64,000 bases of DNA from NCBI RefSeq assembly GCF_028657195.3, contig NZ_JANCPR020000008.1, forward strand, positions 206,332-270,331. The letters are read 5' to 3'. The stretch is from Streptomyces iconiensis. Its GTDB lineage: Bacteria > Actinomycetota > Actinomycetes > Streptomycetales > Streptomycetaceae. Below, one piece after another: positions 9,304-18,099 of the stretch. Position 1 is the stretch's first letter. Every line of letters starts with the position of its first letter. Below the pieces are notes generated by a model. That model was not told where the DNA came from. It worked only from the letters and a program-made list of their open reading frames with translations, and made no database searches. A program made the position numbers and the translations under genes.

Positions 9304-10341
9304 GTGTCGTCGGGGCGAGCCACGCGAATGGGACCCGCCGAACTCATGCAAGCTGCGGCGATGGCCCGCCGCTTCTATCTGGAGGGCAAGTCCAAGATCC
9401 AGATTGCCGATGAGTTCGGTGTCAGCCGCTTCAAGGTGGCCAGGGTCCTGGAGACCGCACTCGAACGGGACCTGGTGCGGATCGAGATCCGGGTCCCCTC
9501 CGAGCTGGACGCCGAGCGCTCCGACGCGCTCCGCGCCCGCTTCGGGCTGCGGCACGCCGTCGTCGTGGAGTCGCCCACCGAGGCGGTCGACGACGCGGCC
9601 GACCCCGAGAACCTGGGCGAGGTGGCGGCCGACCTCCTCGGCGAGCTGGTCACCGACGGCGATGTGCTCGGGCTCGCCTGGGGCCGCTCCACCATCCATA
9701 TGGCCACCGCGCTGCGCCAGTTGCCGCCGTGCACCGTCGTCCAGCTCACGGGCGTCTACGACGCGGGAACGGCCGACAGAGGCTCTGTGGAAGCGGTACG
9801 CCGCGCCGCCGAGGTCGCCGGGGGAGAGGCGCACCCCATCTACGCGCCCATGCTGCTGCCGGACAGCGCCACGGCCGCCGCGCTGCGGAGCCAGACCGGG
9901 ATCGCCCGCGCCTTCGAGTACTTCGACAAGGTCACGGTCGCCGCCGTCTCCATCGGCTCCTGGGAGACGGGCATCTCCACCGTGCACGACATGATCAGCA
10001 CCGAGGAGCGCGACCACTACTCCTCGCTGGGTGTCGCCGCCGAGATGTCGGCCCACCTCTTCGACGTCAACGGCCGGCGCATCGGCCGGGACCTCGGTGA
10101 GCGCTGCATCACCGTCGAGGCCGAGCGGCTGCGCCGTATCCCCGAGGTGGTGGCCATCGCCGGCGGGCAGCGCAAGGCAGCCGCCATCGGCGCCGTGCTC
10201 CGCTCCGGGCTCGTCACCAGCCTGGTGACCGACACGGCAGCGGCAGACTGGCTGCTCAACGAGGAAGAACCGGGCCCCCGTCCGGCGTTGGAACGTACGG
10301 ACCCGGACCTCACCGACGTTGCCGGGACAGACAGCTCGTAG
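9304..10341 (+). CDS. SorC/DeoR-type sugar-binding transcriptional regulator
   Basis: A 345-residue SorC-family regulator. The N-terminal HTH is at about residues 15-55 (RRFYLEGKSKIQIADEFGVS then RFKVARVLE). The remainder is a sugar-phosphate-isomerase-like effector domain with GLAWGRS and the typical CITVEAERLRRIPEVVAIAGG. The GTG at 9304 has TGAGGTG upstream; another GTG at 9295 is possible. It follows rpe closely, so the effector may be a phosphosugar linked to pentose-phosphate metabolism (inference from position). Confidence 0.9.
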   Translation: MSSGRATRMGPAELMQAAAMARRFYLEGKSKIQIADEFGVSRFKVARVLETALERDLVRIEIRVPSELDAERSDALRARFGLRHAVVVESPTEAVDDAADPENLGEVAADLLGELVTDGDVLGLAWGRSTIHMATALRQLPPCTVVQLTGVYDAGTADRGSVEAVRRAAEVAGGEAHPIYAPMLLPDSATAAALRSQTGIARAFEYFDKVTVAAVSIGSWETGISTVHDMISTEERDHYSSLGVAAEMSAHLFDVNGRRIGRDLGERCITVEAERLRRIPEVVAIAGGQRKAAAIGAVLRSGLVTSLVTDTAAADWLLNEEEPGPRPALERTDPDLTDVAGTDSS

Positions 10342-10481
10342 CTTCCGGACCGCGGCGCGTGACTGTGCGCCAAGCGGTCGCGGGCGGGGTGCGTACCGGC
10401 ATGCGAACAGCGCTACGATGCGTCCGGCCCCGGCCGGGAGGCGGCCGGTCAGCGCACGTACGAGGAGGCAGGCAGCACGCC

Positions 10482-10958
10482 ATGACGACCAAGAGCACCA
10501 AGCTGCCAGGGCTGGGCACGCAGTACGACATCTCCACCCGTACGGGCCGTCACATCTCCGTCGTCACGCACCAGGACGGCAGGCGGTTCCTCGGTTTCTA
10601 CAACGAGGAGGACCCGGACGCCTGTGAGGCGACGGTCCGCCTGGACAGGGACGAGGCCGAGTCCCTCGCCGAGATCCTCGCCCCGGGTGAGAACCCCAGG
10701 CTGGGGACCTGCGAGATGGAGCTGGACCTGGTCACGGTCCGTATCCCGCTGACAGCCCTGTCCCCCTACAGCGGCGCCCCGTTGGGCGACACACAGGCCC
10801 GCACCCGTACCGGCGCCTCCATCGTCGCCGTACTGCGCCGCACCGGGGCCGTTCCGTCGCCCACTCCCAGCTTCCGGCTGGAGGCGGGGGACACGCTCGT
10901 CGCCGTCGGTACGCGCGAGGGCGTCGACGAACTCACCCGGATCATCTCCGGCACGTGA
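10482..10958 (+). CDS. TrkA-C domain regulatory subunit of a cation/proton antiporter
   Basis: A 158-residue soluble protein. About residues 1-70 resemble the N-terminal domain of KhtT/AmhM-type proteins. Residues about 75-155 form a TrkA-C (RCK-C) ligand-binding domain, ending in SFRLEAGDTLVAVGTREGVDEL. It precedes the CPA2 antiporter gene by 49 bases, the known arrangement in which the TrkA-C subunit gates K+/H+ efflux in response to a nucleotide or pH. The ATG at 10482 follows GAGGAGG. Confidence 0.85.
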   Translation: MTTKSTKLPGLGTQYDISTRTGRHISVVTHQDGRRFLGFYNEEDPDACEATVRLDRDEAESLAEILAPGENPRLGTCEMELDLVTVRIPLTALSPYSGAPLGDTQARTRTGASIVAVLRRTGAVPSPTPSFRLEAGDTLVAVGTREGVDELTRIISGT

Positions 10959-11007
10959 TCGGCGGGCACGTGACCGGCATATTCCGGACAACCGAGAAAG
11001 GCCACAC

Positions 11008-12288
11008 GTGCACGACACCACCATCCTGCTGATCGAACTCGGCGCCGTCGTTCTGGGGCTGGGCCTGGTCGGTCGGTTCGCCGGCCGTATCGGGCTCTCC
11101 CCGATCCCGCTCTATCTGCTGGGCGGACTGGCCTTCGGCCAAGGCGGCATCTTCCCGCTGACAGCCAGCGAGGAGTTCATCGAGGTCGGCGCGGAGATCG
11201 GGGTGATCCTCCTCCTGTTGCTGCTCGGTCTGGAGTACAGCGCTTCCGAACTGCTCACCAGCCTCAAGACCCAGTACCCGTCCGGAATCGTCGACTTCAC
11301 ACTCAACGCGGTCCCGGGCGCGCTCGCCGCGCTGCTGCTGGGCTGGGGCCCGGTCGCCGCCGTCGCGCTCGCGGGTGTCACCTGGATCTCCTCGTCAGGG
11401 GTGATCGCGAAGGTCCTCACCGACCTCGGCAGACTCGGCAACCGCGAGACACCCGTCATCCTCGGCATCCTCGTCATCGAGGACCTGTCCATGGCCGTCT
11501 ACCTCCCGCTGCTGACCGCGCTGGTGGCCGGGCTCGGGGTCGCGGGAACGAGCGTCGCGATGCTCATCGCCGTCGGCACCGTCGGCCTCGTCCTCGTTCT
11601 GGCCCTGCGCTACGGCAAGCTCATCAGCCGCGCCGTCAGCTCCGACATCCCCGAGATGCTGCTGCTCGTCGTTCTCGGGCTCACGCTGCTCATCGCCGGG
11701 CTCGCCGCGAAGCTCCAGGTCTCGGCCGCCGTCGGCGCCTTCCTCGTCGGCATCGCGCTCTCCGGGGAGACGGCTGAGAACGCGCGCAGCCTGCTCAGCC
11801 CGCTGCGCGACCTGTTCGCCGCGGTCTTCTTCGTCTTCTTCGGGCTGCGCACCGTGCCCTCAGACATCCCGCCCGTTCTGATTCCCGCGCTGATCCTCGC
11901 CGTCGTCACCTCCATCAGCAAGATCGCGACCGGCTGGTACGCGGCACGCCGCGCGGGCATCGGCACCCGCGGGGGGCTGCGTGCCGGCGGTGCGCTCGTC
12001 GCGCGCGGAGAGTTCTCGATCGTCATCGCCGGACTCGCGGCAGCCGCCGATCCACGGATCACCCCGCTGGCCACCGCCTATGTGATGCTGCTCGTCGTCA
12101 TCGGGCCGCTCACCGCGCGCTGGACCGAGCCCGCGGTGCGCAGACTCAAGCAGCTGTACGACTCGCGCCGCCCGCCCTCGGGCGGCGCTTCGCTGCCCGC
12201 GCCGGTGGAGGCGCCGGAAACGGCCGAGAAGCCCCGGGTGCTCCCGCGTACGACCTTGCGCAATCTCCGTACCGATACGGACAGTTGA
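11008..12288 (+). CDS. CPA2-family cation:proton antiporter
   Basis: A 426-residue integral membrane antiporter of the monovalent cation:proton antiporter-2 family, with about 12 hydrophobic segments from residue 5 to 385 and a hydrophilic tail. Characteristic stretches are YLLGGLAFGQGG, WISSSGVIAKVLTDLGRL, the acidic pair in ILVIEDLSMAVYLPLL and VGAFLVGIALSGE. There is no fused RCK domain, so the upstream TrkA-C protein is the probable regulatory subunit (KhtTU-like pair). It probably exports K+ or Na+ in exchange for H+. Confidence 0.9.
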   Translation: MHDTTILLIELGAVVLGLGLVGRFAGRIGLSPIPLYLLGGLAFGQGGIFPLTASEEFIEVGAEIGVILLLLLLGLEYSASELLTSLKTQYPSGIVDFTLNAVPGALAALLLGWGPVAAVALAGVTWISSSGVIAKVLTDLGRLGNRETPVILGILVIEDLSMAVYLPLLTALVAGLGVAGTSVAMLIAVGTVGLVLVLALRYGKLISRAVSSDIPEMLLLVVLGLTLLIAGLAAKLQVSAAVGAFLVGIALSGETAENARSLLSPLRDLFAAVFFVFFGLRTVPSDIPPVLIPALILAVVTSISKIATGWYAARRAGIGTRGGLRAGGALVARGEFSIVIAGLAAAADPRITPLATAYVMLLVVIGPLTARWTEPAVRRLKQLYDSRRPPSGGASLPAPVEAPETAEKPRVLPRTTLRNLRTDTDS

Positions 12289-12346
12289 CGCCGGGGTCCG
12301 ACGCGCGCCGGGTCCCTTGCGGAAGCCGAGGGGATGTGGGGACCGG

Positions 12347-13783
12347 ATGGGACACGCGGTGGTACTGGGCGCGGGGATGGCCGGACTGTGCGCGGCACGC
12401 GCGGCGGCGGGGCACTTCGAGAAGGTCACGGTCGTGGAGCGCGACCGGCTGCCGCCGGATGCCACCGCACGCCGCGGCATCCCGCAGGGCCGCCATGTGC
12501 ACGCGCTGCTCGGTACGGGAGCGCATGCGCTGGAACGGCTCTTCCCCGGGCTCGCCGGGGAACTGGTCGCCTCGGGCGCCGTGCGCTCCGAACTGCTGGC
12601 CGAGGCCCGTTACGTCCTGGGTGACCTGCCGCTCGCGCGCGGCGACGCGCGGGTGACGTCACTCCAGGCGACACGGCCCCTGCTGGAGGCCGGGATCAGG
12701 GAACGGGTACGGGCGCTCCCCGGCGTGACGTTCCTGGAGGGGTACGACGTGCTGGACCCGGTCATCGAGGGGCGCGCGGTGACGGGCGTGCGCGTCCAGC
12801 GGCGCGCGGGCGGGGGACAGCGGACGAAGCCCGGCGCGGCGGAGTCAGCCGCGGGGAGCGGAGCGGACCCCCACGTGGGACCGGGCGGAACGGAGCCCGA
12901 GGTGGAGCCGGGCGGAACGGGGCCCGGCGGGGAGCCGGCCGGGAACGAGCCCGAGGTGCTGCCCGCAGCGCTGGTGGTGGACGCGATGGGCCGCGCAGGG
13001 CGCGCGGCGGGATGGCTGGCCGCCGGGGGATATGAGGCGCCGCCCGAGGAACGTACGGACATCGACGTCGGCTACGCGACCCGCTTCCTCATGCTGACCA
13101 ACGGCGCGCTGGGCGGCGACAAGACCGTGCTGACCGGGAACTTCCCCGCGCACCCCGGGCGGGGCTGCGCGCTCTTCCTCCAGGAGGACAAGCGCTGGAT
13201 ACTCACCCTCGCGGGCATGGGCGGTGACCATCCGCCCATCGACGAGGAGGGCTTCCGCGCCTTCGCGCGTACGGCCCTGCCAGCCGCCCTGTACGACGTC
13301 GTACGCGGTGCCGAGGTGCTGGGCACACCGGTCTTCCACCGCTTCCCGTACAGCGTGCGGCGCCGATTCGAGCGGCTGGAGTCGTACCCGGACGGGCTGG
13401 TGGCCGCGGGGGACAGCGTGTGCAGCTTCAACCCCGTCTACGGGCAGGGCATGAGCGTCGCGGCGCGTGAGGCCGAAGTGCTGGACACATGTCTGCGCGG
13501 CGCGCTTCCCGACCTGCCCCGGCGCTACTTCGCGCAGATCGTCAAGGTCGTCGGACCGGCGTGGGACCTGGCACGCTCCGCCGACCTGTCCGTACCGGGA
13601 GTGGGCGCACGGCGCACGCTGGGCACGCGGATCGTCAGCCGTTACATGCAGCGGCTGCTCACCTCGGCCCAGCGCGACCCCGAACTGGCCGCGCTCTACG
13701 TCCGCGTCATCGGCCTCCTCGACCCGCCCTCCAGGATGCTGGCACCCAGGGTGGTGCGCGCGGTGGTGCGCGGAGGCGGGTGA
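12347..13783 (+). CDS. FAD-dependent oxidoreductase (monooxygenase-like)
   Basis: A 478-residue flavoprotein. The Rossmann FAD motif is at the very start (MGHAVVLGAGMAGLCAARA) and the second FAD motif is GLVAAGDSVCSFNPVYGQGM. This resembles UbiH/geranylgeranyl-reductase-like hydroxylases. Residues about 155-205 are an unusual Gly/Pro/Glu-rich insert with the repeated module GGTEPEVEPGGTGPGGEP. The ATG at 12347 has a GGGGA ribosome site; the frame is also open to 12317. The substrate is unknown. It is convergent with the NuoF-like operon. Confidence 0.85.
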   Translation: MGHAVVLGAGMAGLCAARAAAGHFEKVTVVERDRLPPDATARRGIPQGRHVHALLGTGAHALERLFPGLAGELVASGAVRSELLAEARYVLGDLPLARGDARVTSLQATRPLLEAGIRERVRALPGVTFLEGYDVLDPVIEGRAVTGVRVQRRAGGGQRTKPGAAESAAGSGADPHVGPGGTEPEVEPGGTGPGGEPAGNEPEVLPAALVVDAMGRAGRAAGWLAAGGYEAPPEERTDIDVGYATRFLMLTNGALGGDKTVLTGNFPAHPGRGCALFLQEDKRWILTLAGMGGDHPPIDEEGFRAFARTALPAALYDVVRGAEVLGTPVFHRFPYSVRRRFERLESYPDGLVAAGDSVCSFNPVYGQGMSVAAREAEVLDTCLRGALPDLPRRYFAQIVKVVGPAWDLARSADLSVPGVGARRTLGTRIVSRYMQRLLTSAQRDPELAALYVRVIGLLDPPSRMLAPRVVRAVVRGGG

Positions 13784-13944
13784 CCTGGACGCCTGTGTGT
13801 GGGGTGGGGGTGCGGGCACGGCGAGTGCTTGTGGGCTGCGGGTGCGGGTGCGGGTGCGGGTGCGGTTCGGTTGCGGTGGCGACTGTTTTCGTGCGGGGTG
13901 CTCCTTTCCTGCGTACCGTCTCAATCCTCTTCCTGCGTATCGCC

Positions 13945-15720
13945 TCAGCCCTCCACGCGCAGTGCCAGCGCGGGGCAGCGGCGTACCGCGCGTTGCGCGT
14001 CCCTGCGCAGATGTGCGGGGACGGGGATCGAGGAGTGCGTGGGGTAACCGTCGGGACTCAGCTGAACGAGGCCCGGAACGACCCCGGCGCACAGGCCGTG
14101 GCCCTGGCACAGCGCCCAGTTGACGACCAGTCGCGCCGTGTCGCGGGCGGGAGCTGAGGGGCTGGACAGCGGGACACCGGGTGCCGGCAGGGAGCCGAGC
14201 ACCGGGCGGCCACAGGGCCGGCCCGCCGCGTGCGCGGCGTAGTCGTCGGCGAAGGCGGACAGCGCCGAGGTGACGAAGCGCGCCGTACCGTCCGGGTGCG
14301 TGCACGCGCCCCGGCCCGCGAGAGCGCGTGCCCTCCGCCGTACGCTGTCCAGGGCCGCTGAGGAGCCCGCGCCCTCTGCTGCCCGTTCCAACTCGGCCGC
14401 CAGCGCGGGCAGTCCGAGCACGCAGGGCCCGCACTGGCCGGCCGACTCACGGGCCAGCCAGTGCGCCACACGTACCGTCTCGCCGACGGGGCACGTCTCC
14501 TCGGGCAACGGCAGCACGGCTCCGGCGCCCAGGGTGCCGCCGAGGGACTCCAGCGACTCGCGGGACACCCGTGCCGCGCGCGCCGCATGGGGACCGAGCC
14601 AGCCGCCGTGGTAGCCCCCGACCAGGACGCCCTGGCCCGGGGGTGTCCCGCACAGTTCCAGCAGATACGCGAGCGGCACGCCCGTCGGTGTCTCCAGGAC
14701 CCTGCTCCCCGCCACCGTCAACAGCACCGTGCCCGGCTCGGCCGGGAGACCCTTGGCGCGGAACCCCGTGGGGCCCAGCCGTGCCACCAGCGCGAGCTGC
14801 GCGAAAGTCTCCGCGTTGCACAGCAGCGTGGGCGCCCCGCCGACACCGGCATCGCTCACGTGCTCCCTACGGCTCCCTGAAGGCAACGCCGGGGCCTGGC
14901 CCAGCCCGTTGACCAGCGCGGACGACTCACCCGTCACATAGCGGTCGGGCAGCAGCGCCACCCGCACCCGTGCGCGTGCCGCCTCGGTGCCCCGTGCGGC
15001 GAGCGCCTCCTGTACCGAGGACGCCACATCGCGCCGGGTCACGCCCACGCACACCTCCCGGGCGCCGAGCGCTTCGGCCGCCAACAGGGCGCCGTCCAGG
15101 ACGAGATGAGGGGTGTGCAGCAGCAGGGCAGTGTCCTTGAGGCTGGCGGGTTCGCCCTCACAGGCGTTGACCACGACGGCCGTACGGGCCCCGCGCCGTG
15201 CGGCGGTGTGCAGCACGGCGCGCAGCTTGCGCGCCAGCGGGAAACCCGCGCCGCCCCGGCCTCTCAATCCGGTCAGCTCCGCCAGTTCCAGCAGTTCACC
15301 GGCCCGCAGCGGGGGCGGCGAGCCGTGCACACGCAGGTGCGTGGCCCGGTCCAGACGCCGCACCTGCTCCAGCCCCGCCAGCACCCGGGGCGGCCCGAAC
15401 GAGGCGAGCTGCACGGCGCCGGCCTCCGGAACGCCGGACGGGGTACGGGTATCAGCCCGGGGCGCCGGTCCGGCATCGGCTGGTGTACGGGCTCCGGGGG
15501 GCGGCACACCGGCTCTGGACGGTGGGATTCCGGACCTGGGTGACGGTGTGCGGGGGCCGGGAGGTGTGCGGGCATCGGCGGCGGTGCGGGGCTCGGTGGT
15601 GGCGCGGGTACGCGTGGGTGTGCGAGCACGGACGCGGGCGCCGCTCGCGATACGAGTGCCGGCTGCGGTACGGGCCTCGGCCGCGGTACGGGCGCCGGGC
15701 GGCAGGGACTGGGAGGTCAC
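13945..15720 (-). CDS. NuoF-like flavoprotein fused to a [3Fe-4S] ferredoxin
   Basis: A 591-residue fusion. Residues 1-100 are a low-complexity Ala/Arg/Thr/Pro extension. Residues about 105-500 resemble the NADH-binding complex I subunit NuoF: FMN motif RGRGGAGFP (153-161), ACEGEP (186-191), an SLBB-like region near 335-400, and an iron-sulfur segment ESAGQCGPC (425-433) plus Cys473. The first ligand position of the usual CxxCxxC is Ala427. Residues about 528-591 are a ferredoxin with C538, C544 and C582 in the CxxHxxC...CP pattern of 3Fe-4S ferredoxins. Start GTG 15720 overlaps the upstream stop by 4 bases. The protein probably passes electrons from NAD(P)H to the b-type membrane protein encoded upstream (inference). 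Confidence 0.85.
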   Translation of the reverse strand: MTSQSLPPGARTAAEARTAAGTRIASGARVRARTPTRTRATTEPRTAADARTPPGPRTPSPRSGIPPSRAGVPPPGARTPADAGPAPRADTRTPSGVPEAGAVQLASFGPPRVLAGLEQVRRLDRATHLRVHGSPPPLRAGELLELAELTGLRGRGGAGFPLARKLRAVLHTAARRGARTAVVVNACEGEPASLKDTALLLHTPHLVLDGALLAAEALGAREVCVGVTRRDVASSVQEALAARGTEAARARVRVALLPDRYVTGESSALVNGLGQAPALPSGSRREHVSDAGVGGAPTLLCNAETFAQLALVARLGPTGFRAKGLPAEPGTVLLTVAGSRVLETPTGVPLAYLLELCGTPPGQGVLVGGYHGGWLGPHAARAARVSRESLESLGGTLGAGAVLPLPEETCPVGETVRVAHWLARESAGQCGPCVLGLPALAAELERAAEGAGSSAALDSVRRRARALAGRGACTHPDGTARFVTSALSAFADDYAAHAAGRPCGRPVLGSLPAPGVPLSSPSAPARDTARLVVNWALCQGHGLCAGVVPGLVQLSPDGYPTHSSIPVPAHLRRDAQRAVRRCPALALRVEG

Positions 15721-16559
15721 GGGCGCTCCTTCGTGTCGGCGGGAAGCGTGGCGGTTCCGGGGGTGCCCGAGTCGTCGGGGGATGCCGGACCTGCGGCAGC
15801 ACGGGGCGAGTTGGAGCCGCCGTTCCCCGGGGCCAGTCGGTGTGCGAGGACAGCGGCGACCCCGACGAGGCAGAGCGCATAGGCCACCGTCACCCAGGCG
15901 CTCGCGTGCCGGCCAGAGCGCAACCCGTGCACGAGCGCCGCGCCCCACGCCGGGTAGGCACACATGTGGAGTGCGCGCCACCAACGGGGGTGGCCGCCAC
16001 GCGCGAACGCGGCCCGCACGGCGCCGGTGACAGCGACCGCCACGAAGAGGTAGCCCGCGACCGTGCCGAGGCCGATGAGTACGGGCCGTGCCTCGTCCGT
16101 GAGCGGGACGGCCGCAGCGCGGACTCCGGTGACTTCGCTCGCCACCTTCACCCACACGTGCAGCCCGAGGAAACCGAGGCCCGCGACGGCTGTTCCCCTG
16201 TGCACGCCCTGCGCGAGGAGCCGGTGTATGGGCCCGAGGACGATCCGGTCGGTGGCCGCGAGCCCCCACAGAACGGTCGCGGTGAGCGAGACGAGTGCGA
16301 GCACTCCCGCAGCGCGGTCGAGGAAGGCCCACGCGCGGCTGAGCGTTCCGTCGGTGACGGCGTAGAACAGCGCGAGAAGCGCCACGATCCCGAACGCCGT
16401 GTGCAGCGCACCGGGCCGGGGCCCTGCCGTACGGCGCCCCGAGCGGAACCAGCGTCCTGGGAACTGCGGCACGGGCCGCCGTGCCGGCGGGGGCGAGGGG
16501 AAGCGCGGGGGGACCGGGGGGAGTTGTTGCCTGTGTGACGGGAGCTGCTGTGGGGACAT
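15717..16559 (-). CDS. Cytochrome b-like (ferric-reductase-type) membrane protein
   Basis: A 280-residue protein with a Pro/Arg-rich cytoplasmic N-terminus (about 1-48) and six hydrophobic segments between about residues 50 and 240. Histidines placed for heme coordination occur in HRLLAQGVHRGTAVAG, FLGLHVWVK, RALHMCAYPAWG and ALVHGL. This is the organisation of b-type cytochrome/ferric-reductase-like transmembrane proteins. It is the first gene of an operon, overlapping the NuoF-ferredoxin fusion by 4 bases. The ATG at 16559 has GGGAGA upstream. The terminal acceptor is not evident. Confidence 0.8.
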   Translation of the reverse strand: MSPQQLPSHRQQLPPVPPRFPSPPPARRPVPQFPGRWFRSGRRTAGPRPGALHTAFGIVALLALFYAVTDGTLSRAWAFLDRAAGVLALVSLTATVLWGLAATDRIVLGPIHRLLAQGVHRGTAVAGLGFLGLHVWVKVASEVTGVRAAAVPLTDEARPVLIGLGTVAGYLFVAVAVTGAVRAAFARGGHPRWWRALHMCAYPAWGAALVHGLRSGRHASAWVTVAYALCLVGVAAVLAHRLAPGNGGSNSPRAAAGPASPDDSGTPGTATLPADTKERP

Positions 16560-16679
16560 CGGGATCTCCCGAAGTGGCGGGCGTCGTGCTTCCTGCCTGG
16601 TCGCGGCCCTTCTGCGCTGGCCACAACGGGTGGGCCGGGAGTCAGAAGCATCGTTCAACAGGGCGGGCTCCACCCAGTC

Positions 16680-16698
16680 TTTGTCGCGCTGTGACAAA
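16680..16698. promoter_or_regulatory. Palindrome in a divergent promoter, candidate operator
   Basis: TTTGTCGCGCTGTGACAAA has perfect 6-base arms (TTTGTC/GACAAA) around a 7-base centre. It lies in the 214-base region between the cytochrome b-type gene (start 16559, minus) and the PucR-type regulator (start 16774, plus). It is the most symmetrical site in that gap and relatively AT-rich, as expected for a regulator binding site. Confidence 0.5.
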
Positions 16699-16773
16699 TT
16701 CCCGCACTGACGGCACCGCCGCGTCCCGAGGCTGCGGATGATGCCCTCCGACCCGGTTGGAAGGAGCGTGCAC

Positions 16774-18099
16774 ATGTGTGACCTTCGAGCCGAACTCCCC
16801 GTCATGGCCGACCAGGTGGTCGAGGCGTTACGCGCCAACCTCCACGGGGACATCGATGCGGACGGGGCCAGAGCGACAGTCGAACGCGTGCTGCGCGAGG
16901 CGCTGTGCCCGCGCGAGCCGGCGGGGACGCTCGGCCACGAGGGCTCGCGAGGCCCAGGTCCAGATCCAGGTTCGGGCCCAGGCCCGGGTTCAGGTCCAGG
17001 CCCAGGTCCGGGGCCAGGTCTGGGGCCTGGTTTGGGTCCCAGCCCGGGGCCTGGGCCGGGTCCGAGTTCGAGCCCGGGTTTAGACCCGGGTTCGAGTCCA
17101 GATCCAGATCCAGGCCCGGTTCCGGGGCCAAGCCGAGGACCAGGCCCGGGTCCAGGTCCAGATCTCGGCCCGGGACCAAGCCCCGAGGTGGTGCCCGGAC
17201 ACGGGGTGGTGTCCGAGGGCGAGGAGGTGCCCGTGCACGAGGGCGTGGCGGGAGGACCGGTGCCCGACACGGTGGAGCGGGCGCGCAGATTGCTGTTCGC
17301 CACGCTCACCGCGGAGCCCTGGCCGCCGGGCGCATACGGGCACAACCCGGTGCTGCCGGTGCCCGAACTCGCCCGCTCGGCGCGGTGGCCGCTGCCCGCG
17401 ACCGTATGTGCCGTCGTCCTGGCCACACCGTGCGAGACACCGCCGCTCGCCACCGCGTTCGCGCACACCCTCGCCGGCCCCGTGGACGGGGAGCCCTGCT
17501 TCCTCCTTCCCGATCCCGACGCCGGAACCTGTGAGGAACTGGACGCCGTGCTGCGCGGCTGGACGGCCGCCGTCGGCCACACTGTGTCGCTCGCCGACAC
17601 CACCGCCTCCGTCCGCTGGGCCAGACGCCTGCTGGAGCTGGCCCCGGTACGCGGCGCGGGCGCTGCCGAGCAGCGTGCTGCTTTTGTCGACGACCATCTC
17701 TCCATGCTGCTCCTGCTCCAGGACGAGTCGCTGGCCCGCGCACTCTCCGAACGCTGGCTGGGCCCCCTCGCCGAGCTGACACCACGGCAGAGCGAGAGGC
17801 TCGAAGTCACGCTGCTGGCCTGGCTGGAGAGCGGGGGAGCACCCGAGGCGGCCAAGGTTCTCCAGGTGCATCCGCAGACCGTTCGCTACAGGTTGCGCCA
17901 GATCGAGAAGGTCTTCGGCCCCGCACTGCGCGACCCGCGCTCCCGCTTCGAGCTGGAGCTGGCCCTGCGCAGCCGCCGCCTACTCGACCTTGCCCGCCGA
18001 AACGGCACCCGCGCCACCTCGCGCAGACCCCGTCCACCCGCCTCCCTCGGCACCCGCCTGCCGGGCGCCGCCAAGGAGGCCCGCATCAACGGGCTTTAG
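16774..18099 (+). CDS. PucR-type HTH regulator with a long Gly-Pro linker
   Basis: A 441-residue protein. Residues 1-50 are helical. Residues 59-142 are almost entirely Gly, Pro, Ser and Asp in GPGPGS-type repeats. Residues about 160-330 are a sensor-like domain. The C-terminus carries the PucR HTH (EAAKVLQVHPQTVRYRLRQI then EKVFG), with QSERLEVTLLAWLESGG just before it. The ATG at 16774 is preceded by GGAAGGAG at 7 bases, better spaced than the GTG at 16768. It diverges from the cytochrome/NuoF operon, so it may control that operon. Its 3' end overlaps the convergent DoxX gene by 120 bases. Confidence 0.85.
   Translation: MCDLRAELPVMADQVVEALRANLHGDIDADGARATVERVLREALCPREPAGTLGHEGSRGPGPDPGSGPGPGSGPGPGPGPGLGPGLGPSPGPGPGPSSSPGLDPGSSPDPDPGPVPGPSRGPGPGPGPDLGPGPSPEVVPGHGVVSEGEEVPVHEGVAGGPVPDTVERARRLLFATLTAEPWPPGAYGHNPVLPVPELARSARWPLPATVCAVVLATPCETPPLATAFAHTLAGPVDGEPCFLLPDPDAGTCEELDAVLRGWTAAVGHTVSLADTTASVRWARRLLELAPVRGAGAAEQRAAFVDDHLSMLLLLQDESLARALSERWLGPLAELTPRQSERLEVTLLAWLESGGAPEAAKVLQVHPQTVRYRLRQIEKVFGPALRDPRSRFELELALRSRRLLDLARRNGTRATSRRPRPPASLGTRLPGAAKEARINGL
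16948..17199 (+). repeat. Degenerate hexanucleotide array encoding the Gly-Pro linker
   Basis: About 250 bases built from GGNCCNGGT/TCC-type hexamers (for example GGTCCAGGCCCGGGTTCAGG) encode the linker of the PucR-type regulator. The period of 6 bases keeps the frame, so copy-number changes would lengthen or shorten the linker without a frameshift. Confidence 0.8.

Noticed and set aside
15717..17855. 712-codon minus-strand frame continuing from the cytochrome gene through the regulator
   Set aside because: Only the part from 16559 down matches a family. The upstream extension is antisense to the PucR-type gene and its Gly-Pro repeat, which is open in several frames because of composition.
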